Assembly (NCBI GenBank): GCA_014706295.1
Contig: JACSVZ010000014.1
Span: forward strand, 73,070,435 to 73,134,434
Source: Lycocorax pyrrhopterus obiensis
Taxonomy: Eukaryota > Chordata > Aves > Passeriformes > Paradisaeidae
Direction: 5' to 3'
Length of the DNA stretch: 64,000 nucleotides
Shown: piece by piece, positions 34,441 through 47,459 of the stretch
Position numbering within the stretch: position 1 is the stretch's first letter
Layout of the letters: the number at the start of each line of letters is the position of its first letter
Translations under genes and position numbers: made by a program
Notes under the pieces: generated by a model
Database searches by the model: none
Told to the model about the DNA's origin: nothing
What the model saw: only the letters and a program-made list of their open reading frames with translations

Positions 34441-36762
34441 GCCCTCTGTTTGGTCCCCTCCAGAGATGAGAGATTTCCTCCTTAGAAGTAACCCGCACCC
34501 AGAGTCCGGCCTACAGTCAGTAAGGGACTCCTTCAGTCTCTCCGAGCAGACATCCTTTCCCCGGGATAATGAAAGCTGGAGAAAACTTTGGGGAGCTGGT
34601 TTTTGTCCCCCCAGCAAATTAAGTGTGAGAGCAATCCAAAGGGATGTGAGAGATGAGCCGGTGCAGGGAAGGTTCATCTTGGGTTCAAATTTTGCTTTCA
34701 GACAGCAGGTGAGCACCCAGTTGTCCTTGGTCTGGCACTTTTATTGTTGTTGTTTTCTCTGTGTTTTGGAGCTGCTGACCTCTGCCTGAAAACACAAATG
34801 TGCTGGGTTGCAGCCACGAGCTTCCATGCCTAGTCATGGGATGTCATTTTCCTTGTGCAGAGCAGGCTCTTTGTGGCAGAAGATGAGAGAAACCCACTTT
34901 GAATAACCAAGAGCTCAGCCATCAGAGCATCTGCCCGGGTCCAGGAAAGCATCCAAACAGTCCCTGCAAGTCAGGAGAAGAAGAAGGGACTGAGACTGGT
35001 CGCTCCCATTGATGTCTGAGCGCTGGGATTTTCCAGGGGCACCCAGTCCCACCTTGGTGGATTAACCATGGTTTGAATATTAGTAGCTAGTATGTATTCA
35101 TAAAATACATATTAATAGAGAGTATGTATTCATACAAACATATATTTGTGAAAGAGTGAGGAAAACCTACTTAAATCACCTTGTTTCAAAGGGATTGCTG
35201 CTTTCCCCGGGGTAAATGTGTAATAGGAACCGGGGTGTTTATGGGATTAAGAAGCATCCCACTGACGTTTTAAAGAGTGCCTGCAGTTACTGTGGACAGT
35301 TTTGGGTGCCTGGGAAAGCAGAAAGGTGCCATATACGACGAGACTTTTTTTTTCAAAGGAAGAACAACCCAGGGAAGGGAATGGAGCAGGAGCTCTGCTG
35401 CAACTCGGGGTGCGGTTGGAGGCCTCCTGCCCTCTGCACAGACCAGCAGAGTTCTGGAGAGGCAGAAGAAGCCAGAGTGACGCGGAGGCAGGACTCATAT
35501 CCCGCTCCTCGCCAAGCTGGGACTAGTTTGAGAGTGTCACTGGGAAGAGGTTCACCTCTCCTGCTCTGCCCCGGGGCTTGGGACCAGGCTGAGCCAGTAC
35601 ACCAGCTGTGGCACAAACCTGCCCCAGCCCCTGGGGAACCACAGCCCGTCTGTGCCCAGCTCCGGGAGCCCAGCCACACACACGGAGCCTTTTCAGCACC
35701 TTCCAATAGCCCCCGGGATCGGAAAGGGACCGGCCCGGGCCTCCCGCGATCTGAGGCGAGGAGGGATGCATTCATCTGAGAGCTGCGTCAAAAAGGATAA
35801 ATCCACCAAGCAATACTTCCAGCCACCTCCTTTGTCGGTGACTTACAATCACATGCCCAGATTCCCGACAGAGATACAGGTGCCTCCGGGGCTTGTTTTC
35901 CTTTTCAGGAGTCGAAAAGTTCCATTTAACCCCAAACCCTGACTTCCCTGGAGGTTCCCCTCCTTGGCATGCCCGGGAGCCTCAGCTCTCACTCAGATCT
36001 TTGTGCCTGGCTTTGATAAGCCTGGAAGTGGTTCCCAAGATAGATCTTTGGGTGCCTTCTGTCTTTGCTCTCAGGGATGCAGAAAACGGAGCGGCCACCT
36101 CACCCCACTGAGACATGCCCTAAGCCAGAGTGGGGAAGAGCCACCTCTTCCATTTCCTAGGAAAAACACCGATTTTGGGGGTGTGGGGGCTGAGTGCTCC
36201 CCTGCTGCCACGATGATGAGGCTCTGAGTGGTGGCATCGCATTGAGAAGCCCTCCTCGCCCAGATTTGTAGAAGGCCAAAACCGCCCTCCTGAATTCCAC
36301 CTCTCTGAGATACTGAGCTCTGGAAAAGGAGGGGTTTTTAATATCAGTTTCCTTCCTTGCAAAGCTGCTCAGGCTGATGTCTCACTGCCCTGGGTTCTCA
36401 CTGGCTCTTTTGAGAATCACCGTGACATTAGTCTCACACCCTAAATAAATTCCTACCAGTCATCTGGAGGCTTTCCCACTCTCCTATGGGAAGCCCTTTC
36501 CATCCAGGGACATACAGCTGGTTGTTGACCAGTGGGTTTATTTGAGAATTTAAAAAGTCTTGCAACACACTCAATTATCTTTGAAACAGTACTTTTACCT
36601 TTTTTTGTAACAATGACAAATTACTTCCTGAGCAAAGCAATGAGATATCAGCATATTCACAATATTTCAACATTATATGCTACTCCATTTGTATCCACAA
36701 AGATGCTTCTAGAAAAAAAGTAGGCCAGCATGATGCCAAGGATCCTTTGACTTGATTTTTGA
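34441..36762. other. Intergenic with a weak CpG-rich patch at about 35390-35790
   Basis: I count about 18 CpG dinucleotides in roughly 400 bp at 35390-35790, densest at 35700-35790, in locally GC-rich sequence. Long open frames on both strands here (187 codons on +, 140 on -) are expected from low stop frequency. This could be an old CpG island or an unannotated promoter, but nothing proves a gene. Confidence 0.4.
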
Positions 36763-36834
36763 TTTCTCCTCTTTTTTCCTTTCTCCTTTTTTCTCTTTTT
36801 CCTTCTTTTTTCCTTTCTTTTTTCTTTTTTTTTT
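36763..36834. repeat. Polypyrimidine tract
   Basis: About 72 bp of T/C-only sequence (TTTCTCC/TTTTTCC units) ending in a T run. Confidence 0.85.
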
Positions 36835-39800
36835 AATTCAAAATATTCAAGGGAACACCCTGCCTCAGACTTGGTAATTCAGGAATGAGACCAATTTGCT
36901 TCTCGGGATGGGCAGTCAAAATAAACAAAAGTAATATCCATCAGTTCTTCTGAGAGAACAACCTCATCAGAGCTAAGGACGCCAGCACTGCCTTTTCTTC
37001 TCTGGTCCAGACAGTTATCACCTCCCAGTTACTGCTCTGGGGCTTAACTCCTGCAGACAGATTTATTTTCCCCAAAGTTTAGGAGGTGTCCATATCCTCC
37101 AATTATTGTTATATCGGCTGCTTATAAGAAAGCATGAAAATGCATCATGAAAATAAATTAAAACCTGTCTTTTTCTACTGGGTGCCTTATCTTACACAAA
37201 AGGAACAAATCCAGCTAACCAACCCACTAGAAAATTGGGCCCATGAGCCAAGAAGATTTATCCTCTTCTGAAGAGCTCCATTTGGGAAAATCTTTCCAGA
37301 GATTCTTTTAAAAAATGTGTTTGACAGAAGGTAACCATGAAAGGGAAAAAGAAGACTTAGCTCAACAATAGGAGCTGGATAATTCCCACAAATATAATTA
37401 TTGATCCTTACTTCTAGGAAAAAAGTCCCCTCTGTATAAATTCAGCTTTCTGGATAAGGGTTTAAACTTTATATTTCCATTTTACTGGTGTTTTGCTTTC
37501 CGGAGGAGATAAAAGGTAATGACAGCCTGAACGGCACGAAATATTCTCGCTTATCCACACCTCTGGAAAATATGCTGGGCTCCACTTCCTTCTCTTCCCA
37601 CATTTTGACCCTGACCATGTGTTCAAAAAAACCTGAAGGTTTCTTTGTATCTGGAGAGTAATCAAGTACTCACATGCCCTGGTGTTTTAAAAGCCAATTT
37701 GTGTCCAAGGAAGTCGTACTGGAATTTAGGAGCAGCTCCTCTCAGCCATTGTTTGTGCCTCTCCTGATGGAACATCACAGGATCATCAGAAATCCTCTGT
37801 TTTAGCTGAGCACCAGAGCAGCAGCCCTGGCACCGAGGGAGCATCTCAGACACTCCTCTCACATCTCACCGGGGACTTAGCCAAGCAGCCAGGGAGCAGA
37901 GGCAGGTGGTGGCAGCCCAAAACGTGTGAGCGAAGCTCCTGCAAGGAGAGACGATACTGGAACTCAGAAGAGAGCTGGGAAGAGAATTGTTTCTTGCAGT
38001 GCCATGAGAGCCTTGGTGCAAGACTCTCGTAGGAAGCACCAAAGGCAGCTGCACTCGGCATCTTTTGGGAAAGAGCCCGGAGCTGAGGTGTTGCTTAGAG
38101 TGATCCTGAGCTGTCACACCTGCTGCTGCTGGGTCTGTCATCTTTGTTGGCCCGGACGAGTCAAAGCCGGACAGCAGATGCACACCAAGACAGCTGAGGT
38201 TGCCACACCACTCGGGCTTCGCTCCCCAGGTACCCATAGCTCCTGAGGAAGCAGCCCCCAGCCTGGTTGGGAATGGATCTGGTGACAAATGAGGTCCTGG
38301 GACAGGATATATCAGGGCAGTGTCTGTGCCTCTGCGAGTTCCTCTGGACTGTGAAAATATTTTGTTCGCATTTCAGGCACCATTTATCTCACTGGCATCT
38401 GTGGCTTTGTCTTTATTCCCTTTTCCTTGCTGAGCATCACCCTCGTAGTGAAAACACCGGTTTCTGGGGGATTTAGAATCAGAGGAAATGCAAACACCTG
38501 TAAAAGAAGAGATGCTAAAACTGGTACATTTTTACACTGGGTTCAATATTGTAGCAATCCCCCTCTTTCTGTGATCTCTGAAACGCAGGAGAAAGGAAGG
38601 CAAAGAAGAAAATTCCTCACATCCATAAGAGTGGGGTAAATCTCTCACAAAAAAGGGTCATAGTCCCCACTTTCAAGAAGAATTTCTTTGCCTCTCCCAT
38701 GCAAGCCAAGTTTCTTCATCTCTGCATTGATAAAGAAACATGCCCTCAGGCTGCAGGAGCAGTGTGGTTCACCCTAGGGGAGCATGGGACAGTGAAATTG
38801 TCGGTTTTACCCTCATTTAGAGGATGTGAAATGCAAGAAAAAGTGTTCACAGCACAGGAATGATGCAGTGCTCTTTGTTTCTGTTTTCCCCAGGCTCACT
38901 GCTCCGAGCTAGACACGTGGGGCAGATTTCTAAATGTCTCTGACTGCAGCCATCTTAGAAACCTCCATTTGTGAGAGAATCCTTTAAAGGAAACAGCAAA
39001 GGCCACAGCGTGAGGGAAGGTTGGCACCATCCTGCGTTGCTCCATCCAATGGTCCAAAAACCTTCCCAAAAATCTGAATCCAATTTCCAGGATGCAGAAT
39101 GGTGACAATATACCAGCAGCTTCATAAGCTTTTTATTTTCCGTTAAGAAACCGGTTGCCTTGGATTTTGGATGAGAATTAAAACAACCCAGCTCCGTCTC
39201 CCTGTTTGTTCATTGTTCGCCGGCTGTTCCCCATTTGCCCGGCTCAGTGAGCTATTGTTCCACAGGGGCACTGCAAACCTCTGCGAGCACAAACTCAAAC
39301 CACATTGTAAACAGCACATGGCTTTGTTTAATCCAGAGCAAACCTCTGGAGAGGCAGGCAGAGCACAGGGACCTGCCCCATTTATTCCTGCCTTTAAGTG
39401 TTGCTCTGTTGCTCTGTTCCTGTGCCAGGACACTGTTTGCCTCGTTCATAATTTTTTTCTGAGGATACTGCAGCATGAAATGCTTCCCGGCCCTGGCGTT
39501 GTCGGGGTTACTGGATGCTCCCAGGGTTTCCTTGCGCTGGTTAAAACATCTTTGTCCTGCTGAGCTGTGCCAGCTATCACTCCCCTCGTTGCAGCCTCCA
39601 AATGTAGGCTGCGGATGCCCTCTGCTGCTCCGCCCCTGTCACTTGAGGGGCTTTTGCTGTTTCTGCAGAGATTTTGTTCCTGAAAAGATTAACCTAGTGG
39701 GTATCATTTCCACTCCTAATAAACACGTGTGTCCAGCCAACGAGCTCTTGCAAAGGTTTTGCAGCTCACAGATCCATTAACAGGCAGCAGAACAAACTTC

Positions 39801-42800
39801 TCCTCGCAGTTTAAATTGTAGGCTTTCTGCTTTGAAGATGGGACATGCTGTGCTGGTGTTTCAGCAGTTCCTACACCACCACGGCAAAGGAGAGGGGGGC
39901 CATGGTCATAAAAATACCACGTCTTAAATGCTCCAATTCCACCAACATTTACAGTCAGCACCCTGGGCTGGGAGTAGTGAAGAGCCAGGTCACTGCTCTG
40001 ACATGGAGAAGGAAACCACAGCAGCCAGTGGTCCCTCAGCCTGAGGAGCCACCTGGGCTGATCCCCAAGGAAGGACAGCAGTGGGGGAAAAGTGTTAAAA
40101 ACATTGATTTCTGTGTTCTGTGGGTAAGCACAGAGCCTGAGGAGAGCATCCCTCCGCAGCAGAGGGGGGAGGTTGGCTCTGTGGGCCGATCCCGCAGGAC
40201 TGTCACCCTTTGCCTTTCGAACAGTTAGCCAGAATTTGGGGACAGATATTCTGTTTCCATTACGAGAAGTAACTGATGAAGAAATCAGATACTTGTCTGA
40301 TGCACTCCTATTTTTCTGCAGTGAATATACAAAGCCCCATTTTCCTTCCCCCATCGTGTTCTAGCAGCAGGAGACAAGACTTTTCCGTTCAAAACTCCAG
40401 AACTTTTTTCAGCTAGGACCCTTCCTGAAGACTGTTTCTTACCCTTTTCCCTGTGGATGCTTTGCAAACATGCCTTTGGCTGTCTGTTGCCCCTTTCTCG
40501 CTGGCTTTTCCACCCACACTGCTCTGAGGCCTGTGTCCCACACTGTTCGGTGGGATACTTCCAAGGTCTGTACTTCTGCATCTGCCCTCAGTGCAGGCAG
40601 CCCTGCCTGGCCCCTGACCAGCCCCACACCTGGCCTGCACCTTGCTTCCACCAGCTGAGATGGAAAGGAGCTCCGTAGGGGACTTTTTTCTCTTTCCCCA
40701 CACAAAAGATATCTCTCCATTTCCTCAGTGTGAGATCTCACTCCACCCCTGGGACCGCGTTCCAGTAGGATGCCAGAAAAAGCATTTTCTGTCAGTGCTT
40801 GGTCCTTGAAATACAGATTCCCTCTTGTTAGCTGGTGCTAAATTAAAAGGCAATAACCAGGTGAAGAAAGCAACATGGGGAGATGATTTCTCCCTCCAGG
40901 TATAAAGAAATCCTCCGCCACAAGAAAAAAAATTTTTAAAAATCTTAAAACAAAGCAAAATAAATAAACCTTCCCTCGCTTGTGCAGAGTACACACACCT
41001 GTAACTTGAGTGCTTTCTGGAGAAGGTCACGGTGTCCATCTGCTAATGGGTTTCCTGCCTGAGGGTATTTACAGGGAGAGCACATTTGATGCACAAGGGC
41101 CGTCACGGGTGAAAACAGTTTGGCAGCGCAGAAGATGAAAGCAGAGAGTGACCAGAGCAGCTCAGAGCAGTATCCTGTGAGGGCACGTCACAGAAACAGC
41201 TACGACACCGCACCCTCCTGGCAGCAGCTTTTGGACAAAGAAAGATGCTGAAGAAATGTATTTGACAAGGGCTGTCATGAGAAGTGCAGCGCTAAGCAGA
41301 AAACGAGGGAGGGACGGAGGGAGGGAGGAAGGAAGGACCAGGCACATGTGGGGCCTTCATACGGAAGAACTCAGCTCAGGAGATATTTTCCAGGTAAATA
41401 AAAAGCAGATCTGCAAGGCAACTGGCAAAATATGCTAAGGCTGTGGAGAGCAATAAAGAATTGATCAAGCTTTTATCAATAAAGACGTGATAATGCTCCC
41501 TGTTATTATTACTTTTCTCATTGCAAAATGTTAAGGGCTGGAGAAAGGGGCCACATGGAAAAAGTGCACAAAGGGGATTTTTGTCCTTCAGAGCACAGGA
41601 GTTGCTCACTCTGGCCATCACACACTGGCTCTTAATATTCACATTATCTGACTCTTCAAGTGCCAGTCACCTGAAATTACTATGATCACCCTCTTTGTCC
41701 CATGTGCTCCTGCACCTCCCTTTCCTGCTGTGGCATGAGCAGATCCATCACCAGTGCTGCAAATTGCAGTGAGCTTATGGACTCCACCTGTAAATGACAA
41801 TTCCCGACTGGTCCCCAATCCCAGCTGTCTGCTGAAGGTAGAGACACATGTTTCTGTTAAGAAGAGATTTTGAAGCCTGGTTAGTGACGCCCCCACCAGT
41901 CAGCCTGATCCTTTGCAACGTATAGTGCAGTGGCGGACACAGGAGCTTCTCTCCTGCAGTGTGAAGAAGTCACTCAGTGGAATTGTGGTTTTAAACCCCA
42001 TTAAGCTGCCAGCCACGCTGCTTCCAGGTGTGGAGCTTGCCTGCTTGGGCCTGCTTCGATGCAACCCAAACTTTCTGCTGGGCAAGCCAGCTCTTGGCTT
42101 TGCTCCTCCAGCTCCAGCCCAGTCGGAAGCAGTGAAAACCGTATTGCCCAAGGAGATGTCACTGTCACTCTCCACTTGGCACATACTTGCAGTCTTCTTC
42201 TGTTATTGTTTGCAAAATGGTTTGGTTCCGGTTTTTTCCCTTGCAATAAAGTCCTGCAGCTGGCAGTTTATTTGCCTTTCTCATGTTTCCCCCATAGTAC
42301 AGGCATTGTTTCTGCCTTCCTCTCGGGCCACTCTGTTTCTCATTAGTCTATGTTTGTCTCTCGTTTTATACGTGACAACCGAGCTCCCTTATTATTACAC
42401 ATTCAGCTTTCATCATCAATTCTTTTCTGCTTTGCTACTGCAGAAGGCACCACGGGGACAGTGAGAGGCCTGGATCGCCATCTCCACAGTCAGCATGTTT
42501 TGGGTGCTTCACCTTCCCGTGTGCAGCAGCGAGGAGGACCAGATGTCTGAATCAAGGCTGTTGATACCTTGTCGTTAACTTTGGCCCTGCATGAGGGCAC
42601 AGGTTCCCTTCCCATTGAAAGGAAGGCAGGGAGGGGGCCAGGAGGGGTGCTCAGCCTTGAGAGTGGGCAGCAGTTTAGACAGTGTTATTGTGTCTCATTT
42701 TCTAACGTGCAGAATGAGAGTGCCCTGAACTCAGAGGTGTCTCGGGGGCAAGCGGCGAGTTGGAATGCAGGAAACATGGGCATGGGGAAGAAGTAACTGA

Positions 42801-43179
42801 GACAACCTGAGTGAAAGTGAATGTGAGAGACTGGATTCTGATTAATGACTCACACACTGGGCCTGGTGCTGGACAAGCCGGGACTATTGGTGCTAATGGC
42901 TCCAACAATTGTGGGTGCTCTGCTCATGATGCACAGAGCAGCTCCCGGGTGCAGAACCTGAGGCTGCAAACTGGATTCCCAGATAAGGCAGAAGGCTGAT
43001 AAGACTCGAGGTGGGCTACTCTTACCATGCCAGAGTCCTCCCACACACACTGACCCAGCTGCAGAACCTCCCCTCTGAAGCACCGGGACATTCACAGGTG
43101 GGATGAAGGGTTCACTTCTGATGGGCCTCGATGGATTCAGGTACCCCGACCTAAGGGACAGCTGCAACAGACTAGAAGG
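36835..43179. other. Intergenic, no gene recognised; short GGGA/GGAA run near 41290-41335
   Basis: More than 6 kb without an exon that I can support. Open frames reach 212 codons (39716-40354, minus) but have no recognisable domain. A GGGAGGGA/GGAA purine run lies at about 41290-41335. The sequence becomes more GC-rich from 38 kb onward. Confidence 0.4.
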
Positions 43180-43603
43180 TGTCAGGGACTCATGAAATGT
43201 CCCTGATCCACACTAACACATCACCTCAATGCCCCCTGGCCCATTGCAGTGTCCAGTGTGAAACTCCCTGTCCTGGGGGAGGTCCCTAGGCTTTCCCGCC
43301 TGAACCGGGGCCAACGCAAATCCAGCAGAGGTTGTGTTCTCTGGACTCTTCCCACTACCACCCGATGGATACAGTCTGCAGCCACCAAGAAGACCAGAAG
43401 AAGAGGATAAATGGGACTTCACCAGAATCTACAGAGTGGTGGGTTTTTGTCCACTTAACCTGTTTTTCTACCACTCTCTTTCTCTGCTCCTACTCCCTCC
43501 TGGCCCTTTTCCTTATCTCTCTCTCAACTCTACATTTACCGGTAAATAATAATCCATACTACTGACTTTAGCATATGGTCTCGTTTGCACGTTAATTGAG
43601 GCA
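43180..43603 (+). mobile_element. Probable solo LTR (ERVL-like), 424 bp
   Basis: The segment begins TGTCAGGGACTCATGAAATG and ends near AATTGAGGCA, so it has TG...CA ends. Its C/T-rich stretch leads into an AATAATAATCC word and a GCATATGGTCTCGTTTGCA end, reminiscent of avian ERVL LTR 3' ends as I remember them. The 5-bp flanks (GAAGG and GAGGC) match only partly, so a target duplication is not convincing. Internal sequence is not seen. The boundaries are tentative. Confidence 0.4.
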
Positions 43604-44483
43604 GAGGCATCTCTCTAATAACTTTAATAGCCAGATCTTAACAGTGAGGGACCAGGTAAAATGCCCAGCAGAAATTTTATCAGAGGGGAACTCCTCCAGG
43701 AGAGGGGAAGTCCTTTCCGTTTGTTACTTTTCAGGCCTCCCTGAACCCACAGGAGCCCAGAGCCGCTTCCCGTGTGCTGTTCCAGCCGTGGTCCCGACAC
43801 GTGTCAGGCGGGGTGGCTCCTTCCGTGTGCTGATTCAGCCTGGCAGGCATCTCACCCCAGCATCCTCAGCTCATCACCAGAATCCCGCGGAGGAACAGGG
43901 ATCTGGGCACTCGCTCTGTCACACTATTGTCTCAGGTTGAACGATGCTGATGGAAGGGCTCTCGAGTGTTTTCCATTAGGACTAGCTGCTACCGGGCAGC
44001 GCCGTCATTTTTTTCACCTGCGGGAGGATAAAGTTTGTATGCAATTTGTTACCATTGCACTGTCACTTATGTGCTTTAAAAGTAAAAGCAGCCCGCTGCA
44101 AACACCCACGAGCTGCTCTTGGCATCCCAGGCAAAAATTGGACTCTGCCCCCAGACACTAAATCTATCCCAAAGCACTCTGCAGGTACTTTCCACGGAGA
44201 ATCTCACTTGTGTAGTGAACAATTAAATCGTCACTTTGAATTTCTTCCTTATCTATTCCTCTTTAGAAAAAAAATCAACTCCTGTCACACCTGCTTGATT
44301 AGGAAACTGAAATCATTCAAATTTAGAAAATTTAAATTCTTCACGTTTTCTGATGCTTTTGAGACATGACCAAAAGCTGTGCAAGGAATTTGTCAGAAAG
44401 AAAGAAAATTAAAACCGGTGAAATGGCTGTTCTCTCTTGGGTTTGGTTTTCTTTTTTAAGTACGTGTTCCCATATTTACAGAG
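43604..44483. other. Intergenic, nothing recognised
   Basis: No exon or further repeat seen. Confidence 0.45.
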
Positions 44484-44720
44484 GCACAGAATCACCAAGG
44501 TTGAGAGAGACCTTCAGGATCATCCAGTCCTACCGTCACCCCAGCATCACCCTCACCACCCCAAAACACATCCCCAGGTGCCACATCTGGACACCTCTTC
44601 AGACGGTGACTCCACCAACTCCCTGGACAGCTTATTCCAATGCCTGACATCTCTTTTAGTAAAAAACAAATTCCTAATATATAATCTAGACCTCTCCTGG
44701 TGAACCTGAACCTCACCTGC
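44484..44720 (-). mobile_element. CR1 3' part
   Basis: CACAGAATCACCAAGGTTGA, GACCTTCAGGATCATCCAGTC, GGTGACTCCACCAACTCCCT, CAGCTTATTCCAATGCCTGAC and AAATTCCTAATATATAATCT follow the CR1 3' layout in minus orientation. Confidence 0.88.
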
Positions 44721-46457
44721 ATAAAGAGGAGCGTCCTCGTGGAATTTTGCAGCCCTGGTCCCGTGGGATGTCAGCTTCCCGGGCAAAGGACAAAAGGCTC
44801 GCAGCCTACAGATCCAAAGGGCTACAATGAGCTTCAGCTGTGGCCTCTTTGTACATCCAGAGGATGGGAAAACCCTCGGACTTCTAAATTAGGTCCAAAA
44901 AGAAGTATCACCAAGGAACTAAGAGAACCTACCAAAACAGTAGCCAGTGCTCGGTGCATTTCAGCTCAGCTTCCTAAGCTCCTTGGTAGATCTGGACCTC
45001 AGGACCAATCAGAAGCTCAGTTTGGGGGCAAAGGAGAAGAGGAGGTGGCCGTGCCACTGTTGTGAGCAGTCCTTTAGTGTGGTGGCCCAAGTACATCCCC
45101 AGTGGGCACCATGGGCAGTGAGCAACCACCCAAACCGTGCTTGAGTGGGCTTCAGTGGCTGCAGAAAAAAGCTTCTTGCTGCGAGTCCAAGGTGGCCAGA
45201 GTGATTTCTGTTTGAAGGCAGGCTCCTAATGGAGCGCTTAGTAAGGAAACAGCCACGTTTGCCACACTGTCCCACGTACAGCTTGGTCTTGGAAAGCATT
45301 CGCTGTTTGAAACCCCAAAATAACTTCAGCTCAATGATGCCTTTGTACCTGGTGAAGTTAATAACTGCAAGTTAATAAAGGCTAAATGAATTTTCCTTCA
45401 AACGAGAGCGTCAGGTCTGGTTTTAATCATTACTGCAGTCTAGACGAGGAATTTTGTCTAATTAGAACCCGGATGCAGACAGCGCCGGGGTCGCACTCGC
45501 AGGTGAACTTGGAACCACAATTTCCGCTCCTCTCACTCCCCCTGTTTTTAACCAGCCTGACATGAAGGTTTCATTGTAAAATTATAAATCCTTCAGCCAT
45601 CCCATGTCAAAATTAAACCAGCAAGCGTGGTTTACAGCTTTCTCATCACAATCTTTTTCATTTGCCCATAGTACTACCAGAGAGGGACTGCACCGCTGAG
45701 TGAGCTGCATTTGCCATGTTTGTGATTGAGAGCCACTGACCAAGGTTGTTCTCACAGAGTTTCCCTGAATAAAACACCCAAAGCAAATTTTAAGAAGGAC
45801 AGAATTACCCAGAATGGAGAGAAGGATGGTATTAACAACGTGGGTGTACATAATTGGCTTATAAAAATTTGTCGTCTTCGCTGAGGTGCAGAGCCCAGCA
45901 CAGCACTTGGAACACACACCTATCTTTAACTGCAGAGGAGTGCAAATTTAAACCCAAAAGTTTAGATTTAAACCCAAAAATCATACCTGTTTTTTCCCAC
46001 CATCATTTCTACTTCGTAAAATTACCAGCGAACAAAGAGGGAGTCAGCACTTGTCCATTCTTTCACAGCAATAAATGTGCAAAAGATAAATAATTTGCCC
46101 AGCTTTTTGCTTCTTTTAATACAAGATAAACGTTCAGATTATACATCCATAATTACATATGCCAAGAAGTGCATTTTCTGTAACTATGAGCAAAATAAGG
46201 AGACGTCGTGTTTTGTTGTTTTGTTTTTTTAAATCAAATGTCTTCTTTTCCAATGGTCATCAGACATTCCTAATTAAAAACAACAACAGAAAAATCAAGC
46301 ATTGAACTTTAAAAAGAGCTAGCATTAAATTAAAAGCATGACTCAGAAGAACTCTGGAGGGATAATGTGTGCTGCTTGACCTGGTTCGCTTGTCAGAACT
46401 TATCTTTCATCAAAAGTGATTTTCATGCAGGCTTTACCTGGAATCCTTTCTCTTCTT
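44721..46457. other. Intergenic, nothing recognised
   Basis: No exon or named repeat seen. Confidence 0.5.
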
Positions 46458-46640
46458 ATTTTTTTGGCTGTTTATTTTAATTGTTTTTTGGTGGGTTTTT
46501 TTGTTGATGTTGTGGGGTTTTGGTGGGGTCTTTTGGTGTAGGGGTCGAGTTTTTTTTTGGTTTTTTGTGGTTCTTTGTTGTGTGTTTGTTTGTCTGGTTT
46601 TGTTCTGTTGTGGTGGTTGTTGTTGTGGTTGTTGTTGTTG
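46458..46640. repeat. T/G-rich low-complexity tract
   Basis: About 180 bp made almost only of T and G on the + strand, ending in TTG/GTTG units. The Thr/Lys/Pro-rich minus-strand open frame across it is an artefact. Confidence 0.85.
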
Positions 46641-47245
46641 AATAAATACTATCCAGAATTCTTAGTCTGAGAAAAATACTAGTTTTAACAAAACCAAACT
46701 TTTTTTTTGTCATCCCTATACGCATATCATCACAATAGCTTCTTTCTCTCTAACAGAACAAAAAGTAAAGCACATACTTCTGTCAGCGTGGTAATACTAG
46801 AACCCAGAACTGGGATATATTTATGGGTTTTGTCAATGCAGTGCCATCACTGAGAAAAATAAAAAAATAAAAAGGTGAATCTGCCCATGAATCTGCCCGA
46901 AGTTGTCCCTCATCAGTTGCACAAATAGCACAGACAAAAACAAGCAAGCAAATCACACCTGTGACTGGAATAAGCTAAAGCATTTCAGGGCATTCTGGAG
47001 TGAAGTGAAAAACATGATACTGAGTATGCATGTTGAATTACATGTATTTCTGCCAAATACTCTCCTCTCATAGAGCCCTGGGGCTTTGAATCTGGTGGTG
47101 CAAAAACTGATGCAAAGGTTCAACCTGATTCTGAAACTGGGGCAACTGATGGTGAAATACAGTGATTTAAGCTCTGAGTTTTTGTTTCTGTGAAATTGCA
47201 TCTGTCCCTCTGAAATTTCTGACTTTGGGCATGTACGTAAGTGAG
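46641..47245. other. Intergenic, nothing recognised
   Basis: AT-rich; no exon or named repeat seen. Confidence 0.5.
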
Positions 47246-47459
47246 AAAAGATGGAAAAGGAAAGGGAGAGGGAGAGGGAGGGGAAGGGGAAGGGGAAGGG
47301 GAAGGGGAAGGGGAAGGGGAAGGGGAAGGGGAAGGGGAAGGGAAGGGAAGGGGAAGGGGAAGGGGAAGGGGAAGGGGAAGGGGAAGGGATAGGAAAAGGA
47401 AAAGGAAAAGGAAAAGGAAAAGGAAAAGGAAAAGGAAAAGGAAAAGGAAAAGGAAAAGA
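47246..47459. repeat. Polypurine satellite: (GGGGAA)n then (GGAAAA)n
   Basis: An almost unbroken 214-bp purine run on the + strand. After a few GGGAGA units come about 17 GGGGAA hexamers (with one GGGAA slip near 47340), a single T at about 47390, and then about 11 GGAAAA hexamers. The Gly/Lys/Glu and Phe/Pro/Leu/Ser open frames here are translations of the repeat. Confidence 0.95.

Noticed and set aside
35216..35779. 187-codon + open frame in the CpG-rich patch
   Set aside because: GC-rich sequence lowers stop frequency on both strands; no recognisable protein.
39716..40354. 212-codon minus-strand open frame
   Set aside because: Featureless composition and no recognisable motif, signal peptide or splice signals tied to a gene.
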